From positions 1 to 56,875 of the forward strand of contig PJAB01000033.1 of NCBI GenBank assembly GCA_002887195.1: a stretch of 56,875 nucleotides of DNA, in the 5' to 3' direction. Shown here piece by piece: positions 49,380-56,875 of the stretch. Numbering within the stretch: the first letter of the stretch is position 1; every line of letters begins with the position of its first letter. Made by a program: the position numbers and the translations under genes. The notes under the pieces are model-generated. The model worked only from the letters and a program-made list of their open reading frames with translations, ran no database searches and had not been told where the DNA came from. This DNA comes from Chrysochromulina parva. Lineage: Eukaryota > Haptophyta > Prymnesiales > Chrysochromulinaceae.

Positions 49380-49820
49380 ATGGCCGTCTGCACGACGCTG
49401 CTCAGCTTGTGCTGCACAGCGGACGGCTTGTTGACGCATAGCCGTCCGCTTGGCACAACATCTCCACAGCTGTCGGCGATGACGGCGTCAAACGGCCCTC
49501 TCGCGTTCACGCCGAGCCGCCGTGCGCTGCTGCAGGCCTTTGCGACCAGCCCATTGCTGATGCCGTTGGTAGCGCACGCCGACGACAAGCCGGCACCGAA
49601 ATGGATCAGCGGGAAGAGCGATCCTCTTCGGCCGACGTCCAAGGACAAGCCGGACGGTACCAAAAAGGACAATAGGTACGTGTCCTGCCTCAACGATTGC
49701 GTGCCGCGGAAGCAGGGGCCGCCTGGGCCAAATCAGAAAGAGCGCGTGGACTGCCTCGACGAGTGCCAGGTCGAGTGCTGCGAGACCTACGAGCAGTGCA
49801 CTTACACCATTCGCAAATGA
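49380..49820 (+). CDS. Small cysteine-rich thylakoid lumen protein
   Basis: 146 residues from ATG 49380. It carries a bipartite leader: a hydrophobic ER-type start (MAVCTTLLSLCCTADGLL), a transit stretch, and a twin-arginine signal, SRRALLQAFATSPLLMPLVAHADD, implying Tat export to the thylakoid lumen. The mature part (about 75 residues) is Lys/Pro-rich, then CLNDCVPRKQ ... RVDCLDECQVECCETYEQCTY, seven cysteines in CxxxC-type pairs. Similar Cys-rich lumen proteins are known in algae, but I do not recognise a function. Single exon. Confidence 0.7.
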   Translation: MAVCTTLLSLCCTADGLLTHSRPLGTTSPQLSAMTASNGPLAFTPSRRALLQAFATSPLLMPLVAHADDKPAPKWISGKSDPLRPTSKDKPDGTKKDNRYVSCLNDCVPRKQGPPGPNQKERVDCLDECQVECCETYEQCTYTIRK

Positions 49821-50074
49821 TCCTTGCATGCCATAAGAGCTCTCATCGCATGTCTTTCGTGCCGTACTCCCGCGGAGACCAGAGCAGTTCCGGCGTGTGT
49901 CGTTGCGGTCGTGACGGCGTCTTCGAGACCCATTTTACGTAAGTCACTACTTAAGAGTGAGCGCGATCTTACCGTCTCGTAGGCATCAACCCTCCCTTTT
50001 CTTTCTTCCCGGGCGCCATCCCAAGGCAGTGATGGCGCGAAATGTGCCTGTTTATCTCTGTCCGTTCCTAGACC

Positions 50075-51352
50075 TCAACCGACGATCAGTGCTGTCGAGT
50101 ACGGGCCGCACGCCATGCCGACGACCTTGGCACCGTCGAGCGAGTGGGCGTTGACTTCGGCGAGCTCCCACTGCTTGCGGTGCAACTTGGCCAGCGCGAG
50201 CGACGGACCGACGCCGTACGTGTACAGATGCCCACTCGCTGTCCGCAGGGCCAGATGGGATGCGCCTACCTGCAGATCGACAATCTCGGAGCCGAGCTGG
50301 TCGGCGCCCGGGACGAGCGTCGGCTGGAAGAAGCGTTGCATGCCCCACACGAAGACGCGCCCGTCCTCGAGCAGCGCCGCCGTGCCCGACTCGCCGCACG
50401 CGAATCGCGTCGCCTTTGGCGTTGGCTTGCCCTCCTCCTGTGATCCGATCTCGATTGCGATCTCGACTGCTTGCGGCTCCTGCTGAGCATCGAAGGACTG
50501 ACCCGAATTGAGAAGGCCGACGACCTCATACCCGAGCTGCCAGTGCTCGTTGCGCCCCCACGTGTACGCCATGCCGTCCACGCCGAGCACGCCCGTGTGC
50601 CCTTCGCCCGCCTGAGCCACGAGCGACGGCCCAAACGGGCTCTCTTCGCCCTCGAGGCGCGCTGGTGCGAGCACGCGTGTGGGCGCGAGGCAGTCGGAGG
50701 CGTCGCCGTGGCCGAGACGGCCCCACTCGCCACGCCCGAAGGTCCACACGCCGCCCTCGCGGTCGAGCACCACTGAGTGGTACCCACCCGCCGACACGGT
50801 TGCCGCCGCCACACCCTCAGTGCCGTCCGGCCCGAAGCTGGCCAGCTTCGCGAATGCCTCGAGCTGCGTGCGGTTGCCGTGGCCGAGACCGCCCGCGCCG
50901 TTGAGGAGGGAGCCGCCGAAACCGCAGCTGTACACCTCGCCCGCCGCCGTCAGCGCCAGGGTGTGGTACATGCCGCACGAGAGCTGCGTCACGCCTTTGC
51001 CCGAGAGCGCCTCGACCTTGGTCGGCGTGTGCGCCTTGGTGCGCGCCGAGCCGAGGCCGAGCTGGCCAGAGCTCTCGAGACCCCACACGTACACGTCGCC
51101 GTCCGAGGACACGGCCGCGGAGTGGTACTTGCCGCACGCGACGTGCACGATCGGCGTGTCCTTGAGCGCCTCCACCAGCGTTGGGTTCTCGCGGTCCTTC
51201 GTCTCGCCGAGCCCGAGCTTGTGCGACTCGCCCGTGCCGCACATGTACAGCGTGCCCGCGGCGGGCGCCGCCGTCGACGCAGCGGCGCTGAATCGGCGGC
51301 GACCGACGCCGACGGCGAGCTCAAGCGAGCGTCGCGCGGCTGCACTCCACAT
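50075..51352 (-). CDS. RCC1-repeat beta-propeller protein, possibly mitochondrial
   Basis: 425 residues from ATG 51352. The N-terminus (MWSAAARRSLELAVGVGRRRFSAA) is Arg/Ala-rich without acids, like a mitochondrial presequence. The rest is RCC1 repeats: YMCGTGESHKLGLGE, ACGKYHSAAVSSDGDVYVWGLESSGQLGLG, SCGMYHTLALTAAGEVYSCG, SAGGYHSVVLDREGGVWTFGRGEWGRLGHG, and YTWGRNEHWQLGY. The protein ends inside the last blade. RCC1 propellers serve as GEFs or protein-binding platforms; mitochondrial RCC1-like proteins are known in other eukaryotes. Single exon. Confidence 0.88.
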   Translation of the reverse strand: MWSAAARRSLELAVGVGRRRFSAAASTAAPAAGTLYMCGTGESHKLGLGETKDRENPTLVEALKDTPIVHVACGKYHSAAVSSDGDVYVWGLESSGQLGLGSARTKAHTPTKVEALSGKGVTQLSCGMYHTLALTAAGEVYSCGFGGSLLNGAGGLGHGNRTQLEAFAKLASFGPDGTEGVAAATVSAGGYHSVVLDREGGVWTFGRGEWGRLGHGDASDCLAPTRVLAPARLEGEESPFGPSLVAQAGEGHTGVLGVDGMAYTWGRNEHWQLGYEVVGLLNSGQSFDAQQEPQAVEIAIEIGSQEEGKPTPKATRFACGESGTAALLEDGRVFVWGMQRFFQPTLVPGADQLGSEIVDLQVGASHLALRTASGHLYTYGVGPSLALAKLHRKQWELAEVNAHSLDGAKVVGMACGPYSTALIVG

Positions 51353-51526
51353 TCGGCGGCGTGTGGTTTCGTCGGGTTTACGCAGCCTGGTTTACCGTTA
51401 CACTAAGTCCGTACGACGAGGTTGCGCCCCACCTGAAAGCTAGTTGAAGTAGTCGTCAGTCATCGAACGCCACGTGTTTGCTGGACTTTGCAGCCCGTCC
51501 GCAACGGTTGAGCCCGAGCACACGAC

Positions 51527-52035
51527 ATGGCCGCCAGGATGGCGGTGGTCCATAGGCCTTCTGGTGAAGCCAGTTTTCTGCGTGCCAAGAAGGCACCGAG
51601 CCTGGAGCCCGCGCCACTGAAGGCGATGACGGAAAAGGACTTTGATTTTATCAATCGCATGGACAGCGACGTTGAGGGGCGCCGGCGGACCGCCTTCATG
51701 GAGCAGCTCAAAAAGGACCCGCGCTTCCGCCCCGAGATGCTGGAGCCTGCCAAGTCTAAGTTCCAGGTGCAACGCTGGCTCGCATCGGCGATCGCCTTGC
51801 GCCGCGTCCGCGGTGCTCACGCATCGCTCTCGCCATCTCTCTCTGTTCTGTGCAGACTGTCACGCTCGTGGGTGGGCCGATCGTCAAGACGCACAAGTCA
51901 ACCAAGAACGGGTATGAGGGGCAGAAGCACAAGTGGGGGCCGCTCGGCGGCTGGTGCGCCACCGTGCCCACCACACCGCATCCACGCTGTGATCGGCCAC
52001 AAGCTCATCGCCCTGCTCTGCGCCGCAGGTATTGA
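51527..52035 (+). CDS. Small three-exon protein of unknown function
   Basis: Exons 51527-51766, 51856-51953, 52029-52035 give 114 residues. Exon 1 encodes KAMTEKDFDFINRMDSDVEGRRRTAFMEQLKKDPRFRP; the first junction joins SKFQ to TVTLVGGPIVKTHKSTKNGYEG. The second intron (75 bp, GTGCGC...GCCGCAG) is in frame and stop-free. Spliced, the protein ends KWGPLGGWY; unspliced it gains 25 residues and uses the same stop. I do not recognise the family. The short basic segments and Trp/Gly ending resemble microtubule-inner-type proteins only superficially. Confidence 0.6.
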
Positions 52036-52468
52036 TCAAGGCATTCAACAGCAGCAGCAGCGCAGCAGCAGTCCTCTCGGTGTGTCGCGTCATCGTCGGG
52101 CGGATCTTTCACGGTGCAGTCTCTCCGTCTCAACTGGGAGGAAGTTGCGACTTGGGTCCCTTGACTTGCAACATCGACTATACAGAGATTGGGACGTCAT
52201 GTTGCACGTCACTTGGCGGGCTCGCGGGCTCACCTGGAGAGGGCACGTCCGGCTGATCAAGGGGTACGGTGTAGCCCTTTTCCCCTATACACATCGCAAA
52301 AAGAGTCGATCGGCTCTATAGTGCATCAACCTAGTTGACAATGATATTTTATTCTCTGAGGACCTCAACGGTGTAAGGTCGCGCCCCGCCGCGCACCGCA
52401 GGGCCGGCGCAGGAATCCAGGAAACGCGTCACCGTCGTTAAGCTCGCAAACGTACCGTCACCGCGACG
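52036..52468. other. Convergent intergenic region
   Basis: 433 bases between the small three-exon gene and the TBC gene stop. It includes a CAGCAG run near 52048-52062 and an AT-rich patch near 52330-52355. No gene seen. Confidence 0.5.
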
Positions 52469-53798
52469 TCACGAGTATTTTGGACGGGCTGACGGCCGGA
52501 CGTGACGAGCGGGGATGTTCGCCACCTTCCCGTAGCCACTCTGATGTTCTCGCAGGAGCCGACGCTCTCTCGCGTCGTCTGCAAGGCGCTGCAAATGACG
52601 AAGCTGGGCGGCTGTGACTTCCACCGCCCAGGCGCTGAGGCGGTGGGCGGCGGAGCGGAGCGGCTGGCGGCGGCGGAGCGCGCGCACAAAGCCCTCGAAG
52701 GCATGACAGCCCCTGGCGACTGCGGCGTGGGCTCTCATCCCGAGAGACCCGCCGAGCGTCGCAACAGCACCGCCGCCATGGATGTGACCGAAGCCCGCAA
52801 CAGAAGTGCCGTGGCTGGGCTTCGTCAAGCGCTCGCGCATGCTGCCGCCGCCGTGGCTCTGGCCGAAGCCCAGCCCGCCGGCGGCGCTGCCGGCGCCAGC
52901 GCCGTGCACGCCGCGCACGGGTGCCGCAGCGACCGGCGCCGGGTGCGCGTGCCCAGGATGGCGCGCCACGAGCTGGACGAGGGCAGGTAGCAAGAGGGCA
53001 GGTAACAAGAGGGCGAGGGTGAGGGCGACGAGGGCGAAGCCAAAGGCTGGCCGGTGACCGAGCCACTGGCGGATCGGCCCGAGACGGCGCGTCGCCTCGA
53101 TGGACACGTGGCGCGCGAGGCGCGCCGTCCCGGGCGAGAAGCGGCTCACGCGCCGCGCGCGCTGCGCCTCGGCCTCGACCTTAGCGGCCTTGGCGGCCCT
53201 CTCAACCTTGTAGCGCTCCCGCTCGGCCGCACGCTCGCATATGCGCTGCGTCACGGTGGCGCGGTGGCGTGTGCGCAGCGTGACGAGCGCCGTCTCGGGC
53301 AGAGCGCGAAGCTCGGCATAGAGGACACGCACGAAGACGTCGGCGTCGAGCGTGTGTCGGTGCGGCTGCTTGAGGGTCGTGTAGAGCCCTTCGAACGAAC
53401 CCGCGGCGCCGAGCAGAGGTGGCGCGAGCAGGCGCACGGTCGCGAGAGCCGCGGCGATGAGAGCGCGGGAGCCAACGGCGAATAGCAAATCCCACACGCG
53501 GAGCGCCGTCTCGGTGGGTAGCGCTTGGACGAAGCTGAGGAGGAGCCACTGCGTCGACACGAGCGACAGATCGAGCTCGGCGCGACGAAGCTCGCGCATC
53601 ACCGCGCTCAGTGGCTCGCGCACGCCCACGAGCTCATCGAGTACTAGCGTGTCCACCTGCACGTGGGAGGGGAGGGGGGGGAGGGGGGGAGGGGAGTCGG
53701 GTTAGGGGAGTCAGGCTGATGATGAGAGGGATTAGAGTGGAGGACGGAGAACGGCAGGGGGAAGGGTGGGTGGGGTCGGGTGTCAGAGGGGGGTCAAC

Positions 53799-53844
<46 letters not shown>

Positions 53845-55571
53845 AGCGTGACCTGGACGCCCATCATCTCATCCGTATAATACTCGGGAAGGAGCCGCTC
53901 GGTGATCGCACAGAGGAGCCAGAAGGCCCCTTCCTCTCGAGACGCCCGACCGCCGCGCACCGCCACTCCTTCGGGCGGCATCACGAGTAGAAGTACCGCT
54001 GCTAAGAAATTCATGGACTGTGTGTAGCCGATGACCGGGTTGCGCCGAGCATGCGCGACGAGGACACGCCGGAGAGCCGCGCGCCCGGCGGCCGCTGCGA
54101 AGGTCGGGTGCTCGGGAAAGGTCCTCGGCAGATCGAGATCAATCTGGTGGAGCACCTTCTCCTCGGCCGTCATGGCGGCCGCCTTCCCCACTTGCGCCGC
54201 CTCCGCCGTGGCCGCTCTTGCCGCCTCGCCCGTCACCGCCTCCGCCGCCCCGGCCGCCCCGGCCATAGAGGGTCCGCTCGCGAGCGACTCATAATATCCA
54301 AGCCCCGCGCTGAGCATAGCCTCCTCAGCCCCCGTCAGGTGGAGCCACAGGCGTGGTCGTAGCTCCGATGGGATGCCGTACGCCGCGGCGCGTGCCGTGT
54401 CGGCGCTGCTCAGCGACAGGCGCGACACCTCGCCTCCGCCTAGCCCCATCCAGAGCTTGCGCTGGCGCTCGCGCACGAGCGTGTAGTAGCGCTTGAAGAG
54501 CTTGAAGTCCGAATGCGCTCTCTCGGAGACGGGCACCGGGAAGCCGAGGCTGTCGTACACTACATCCGCGGGGCGCTTGCGGTGCGCGCTGTTGTACGCG
54601 CCGCCGCCAGAGCCGTCGGGTGCCGCCGCACCGCCGCCTCCGTCGGTGCCAGGAGAGCCGCCGTCGCCATCGCCGCTGCTGCCGCTGCTGCCGCTGCTGC
54701 CGCTGCTGCCGCTGCTGCCGCCGCCGCTGCCGCCGCTGCCGCCGCTGCCGCCGCTGGCGCTGCTGCTGCCGTCGCCGCCGCCGTGGCCGCCGTTGCCGCC
54801 GTTGCCACCACAGCTGGTGAGGGCGAGCTTGCGCGGCGCCGGATTCGCCGCCTCGCCGTCCTCTGCGGCCAAGGAGCCTCTCTGCACGTGTGCCGAGTAA
54901 GTCAGTTGGAGCTCCGCACTGCCGAGACGCTCGCCGTCGGAGCGCGGAGGGCCGGTGCCCTCCACGCGCAACCACGTCGGCACAGCGTGCTCGCTCACCT
55001 CGACGAGCTCGCAGTGTGCCACGCCGCACGCGAGCGACGACGTGCGCTTCACGCCCTCCGCGATGTGCTCGATGCCCAGCCGCAGCTCGACCACGAGTGT
55101 CACGGGCCACATGTGCAGGGGCAGCCAAAGATCCTCGGCGCTCTTCCACAGCACGCTGCCGATCACGTCGCGCTTCTCGCGCGGAGTCGTCTGCTGCACC
55201 TCGGGCGATCCAGCGATCCAGCACGCGCAGCAGACAGAGGGCGCGTCGCCATACGTGTCGTCACCCACGGGCAATAGGTTGGCGCAGCGCGTGATCCGCA
55301 CGCGCAGGTATCCGTATACTGGTGGCAGGCACCGTGCGAAGCCGCCGCCTTCGCCGCCACCGCCAAGGCATTTCGCGAGCGCTTGCTCCATCAAGTTTGG
55401 GACGCTTTCCAGGCTCGCCAAGAGCTCCAAGAGCGGCACGGAATGGTACCTCACGCGGGCAGTCCGCCTCCCTCGGGAGTCGAGCACAAGTTTGGCGCCT
55501 GCGACGACGCGTTTCCTCTTATGGTGTGCTCGCTCCCTGAGGCGACATGTGCTACGTGGATTCATCTCCAT
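52469..55571 (-). CDS. C2 / TBC-domain Rab-GAP with C-terminal membrane span
   Basis: Exons 55571-53853 and 53656-52469 (minus strand) give 968 residues. ATG 55571 (or 55565) is used because the longer frame starts with GTG. A C2-like domain lies at about 80-170 (YGYLRVRITRCANLLPVGDDTYGDAPSVC), then a Gly/Ser-rich linker. The TBC domain runs from GIPSELRPRLWLHL (about 400) through IDLDLPRTFPEH, which fits the IxxDxxR Arg finger, and IGYTQSMNF, which carries the YxQ Gln finger; both catalytic fingers are present. The 196-bp phase-0 intron joins TDEMMGVQ to VDTLVLDELV and is CCG- and CCCCTC-rich. After the TBC come a basic helix and a transmembrane stretch, FALVALTLALLLPALLLPALVQLV. Stimulates GTP hydrolysis by a Rab on an endomembrane. 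Confidence 0.88.
53657..53852 (-). other. Intron of the TBC gene with (CCG)n and pyrimidine tract
   Basis: On the coding strand the intron begins GTCACG, continues into about a dozen CCG triplets, and ends in C/T-rich text with GTGCAG. The unspliced frame reads polyproline and then stops, which helps confirm that it is not coding. Confidence 0.85.
54560..54840 (-). repeat. Gly/Ser low-complexity GGC/AGC-rich stretch in the TBC gene
   Basis: Triplet-rich sequence (plus strand CCGCTGCTG repeats) encodes GSSGSSGSSG, GGNGGNGGHGG and similar text between the C2 and TBC domains. Lengths are likely variable. Confidence 0.85.
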
Positions 55572-55802
55572 TTCATCGCGAGGCTTCGACACACATGCAT
55601 GCGTCGGACATACTTCACTGATACAACGGGGCACCCAAGAGCCCGCTCCAAGCTATGGCATAGGCCCTATGGTCGACCAGCACCTGCCCAGCCCCAAGGC
55701 CGCTCGTCACCAATTTCCACGTCTTCCCCACGTATCAAGCATCGTCCCTCGGCGGCATCTTGCCACCCTGTTGCAGAGGCAGACTGCACGCGTGATCCCC
55801 TT

Positions 55803-56875
55803 TCAGGCCATGTACTTGCGATGGGCGCCGAGGAAGGCGTCGCGGAAGGTGGCGGTGAGCCCGGTCGCCTCGAGCAGCGGCAGCCCGTAGGAGGCGAGGC
55901 GCACATTGTGCAGCGCGTCGAAGGACGTCGCCACGCCGTTCACGATCGGCATCGTGCCGTGCGAGAGCACCGGCGAGTGCAGGCCCGGCTTGGTCGCTCT
56001 GCCAATCTTCGCAACCTGCGTGGCGCGCACGGAAGCGCTCACGGCAGCGCTCAATGAGACTGCCTCAAAGACGGTCTCGCCGACGGTGACGTCCTTGGCC
56101 TGCTTGAGGTCGGCGCAGCACGCGGCGCCCACAGGCACGTGGTGCGTGGGCGTGAGCGCCAGGTTCCGGCCAGACGCCGTCGTGAGCACCACGAAGGTCG
56201 TGCCCTGCGTGTCCGCATCGGCGAGCGAAAGGGTCGAGACGGTGTCGGTGGTGAGGGTGCCGTCTGTGCGGGCGGCGACGATGGCGTCGCCCGCACGGAG
56301 CGCGTCGAGGCGGCGCGGCGTGCCGTCGGCCATCGTGACGAGCGCCTCGCTCGGGAAGCAAGGGTCGCCGCCGGCGTCGGCGTCGACGACCGGCGTCTGC
56401 GATACTGCTACTGTGGGTGCACTCGTCACGGCGAGGCTGCCGCCGCCCGTGCTCTCGATGGCCAAGGGCGTCGTGAGCTGGGCGACGATCGCCGACTGCA
56501 GCGCTGCCGGGCTCGTGAAGCTATTGGCCGTGCTCTGAATAGTCGCCGCCGTCGACTGGTCCGTCGGGAAGACGAACTGGATGTTGACGCTCGCCGCGGT
56601 GATGGTCACAGTGGAGCCGGGGGGGGGCGCCGGTGGTGAAGCCGAAGGCGCGCGCGGCCGCCTGCAGCAGCGCGTTGCGCTCCGTAGTGTCGAAGTCCTC
56701 TGGGTTGCCTGCAGCCGTGAACGTGACGACGAGCTTGAGGTCTCCCGGTGGCGGAGGCGAGAGCGCAGTCGGTGGCGGCGAGAGCGCAGTCGGTGGCGGC
56801 GAGAGCGCAGTCGGTGGCGGCGAGAGCGCAGTCGGTGGCGGCGAGAGCGCAGTCGGTGGCGGCGAGAGCGCAGTC
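55803..56875 (-). CDS. SEA-like / Hint (hedgehog-intein) domain protein, 5' partial
   Basis: The gene runs off the right edge. The C-terminal ~180 residues form a Hint-type domain: GGDPCFPSEALVTMADGTPRRLDALRAGDAI starts at the catalytic Cys, then LALTPTHHVPVG (block B His region), GETVFEAVSL, and a C-terminal part ending HRKYMA. Upstream is a small SEA-like repeat (VTFTAAGNPEDFD ... VTITAASVNIQFVFP) and, at the edge, five tandem 21-bp units encoding SPPPTAL. Hint domains in hedgehog-type proteins self-cleave. The catalytic Cys is present, so autoprocessing is plausible. A nine-G run (56619-56627 on the plus strand) breaks the frame: eight bases would join TTGAPPGS to TVTITAAS. That is either a sequencing error or a real frameshift. 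Confidence 0.7.
   Translation of the reverse strand, partial: LRSRRHRLRSRRHRLRSRRHRLRSRRHRLRSRRHRLRSRLRHRETSSSSSRSRLQATQRTSTLRSATRCCRRPRAPSASPPAPPPGSTVTITAASVNIQFVFPTDQSTAATIQSTANSFTSPAALQSAIVAQLTTPLAIESTGGGSLAVTSAPTVAVSQTPVVDADAGGDPCFPSEALVTMADGTPRRLDALRAGDAIVAARTDGTLTTDTVSTLSLADADTQGTTFVVLTTASGRNLALTPTHHVPVGAACCADLKQAKDVTVGETVFEAVSLSAAVSASVRATQVAKIGRATKPGLHSPVLSHGTMPIVNGVATSFDALHNVRLASYGLPLLEATGLTATFRDAFLGAHRKYMA
56761..56875. repeat. 21-bp tandem repeat encoding Pro-rich units
   Basis: Five or more copies of a GCGGCGAGAGCGCAGTCGGTG-type unit run to the window edge. On the minus strand each encodes TALSPPP. Confidence 0.9.

Overview
This is a GC-rich eukaryotic nuclear segment. It holds about 26 protein genes plus one decayed gene, spaced a few hundred bases apart on both strands with no operon logic. 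Introns are short (roughly 50-200 bp), end in CAG, and often begin GTG, with an unusual share of GTGCGY donors. Three genes point to a secondary, red-lineage plastid: a PsbM-like membrane protein with an ASAFAP-type bipartite leader (AVEAFAP), a plant-type [2Fe-2S] ferredoxin with a leader containing SAFTAP, and a twin-arginine lumen protein. Together with the GC content, short introns and algal gene families (CTLD/TIR-like, Hint, FkbM), a haptophyte or a similar chromist alga is the best guess. I cannot name the species.

Layout. 1-115: edge of an unrecognised minus-strand gene. 640-1365: a foldback, MITE-like repeat with a GATACAT-rich core. 1565-4270: C-type lectin/multi-pass/TIR-like receptor. 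4427-6261: membrane F-box/WD40 protein. 6819-8342 (-): SRCR protein. 8606-9842: FkbM methyltransferase. 10003-18027: 2674-residue NO VEIN/sacsin-type ATPase with SPRY-like and RING-H2 modules. 18589-19470 (-): SDR oxidoreductase. 19933-21180: CCCH-like protein. 21843-23955 (-): ruined RIIa/ankyrin/cyclic-nucleotide-binding gene containing a 27-bp minisatellite. 24384-28157: coatomer alpha. 28613-29761 (-): OTU deubiquitinase. 30435-30893 (-): PsbM-like. 31185-31919: coiled-coil protein. 32143-35137: six-exon PRMT7/9-like methyltransferase. 35855-37042 (-): Arc1/AIMP1-like tRNA-binding protein. 37186-37926 (-): peptidyl-tRNA hydrolase. 38204-39838: BCS1-type AAA. 39872-40243 (-): acylphosphatase. 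40370-40989: MORN protein. 41462-42407: helical protein. about 42939-43616: ferredoxin. 44095-45887: SF3A3. 46597-47344: beta-carbonic anhydrase. 47818-49236: SGNH/PC-esterase. 49380-49820: lumen protein. 50075-51352 (-): RCC1 protein. 51527-52035: small three-exon protein. 52469-55571 (-): C2/TBC Rab-GAP. 55803-end (-): SEA-like/Hint protein running off the window.

The genes are mostly unlinked housekeeping functions: vesicle traffic (COPA, TBC), splicing (SF3A3), translation (Arc1-like, Pth), mitochondria (BCS1), plastid (ferredoxin, PsbM-like, lumen protein) and carbon (carbonic anhydrase). Innate-immunity-like or signalling architectures (CTLD-TIR, SRCR, Hint) sit among them. The strongest unusual signals are: introns in the PRMT gene that carry diverged copies of the exon that follows them; the NO VEIN ATPase fused to RING-H2 and SPRY-like modules; the CTLD-to-TIR receptor with a fresh 171-bp tandem duplication; and a TTGAC pentanucleotide repeat shared by several promoter regions.
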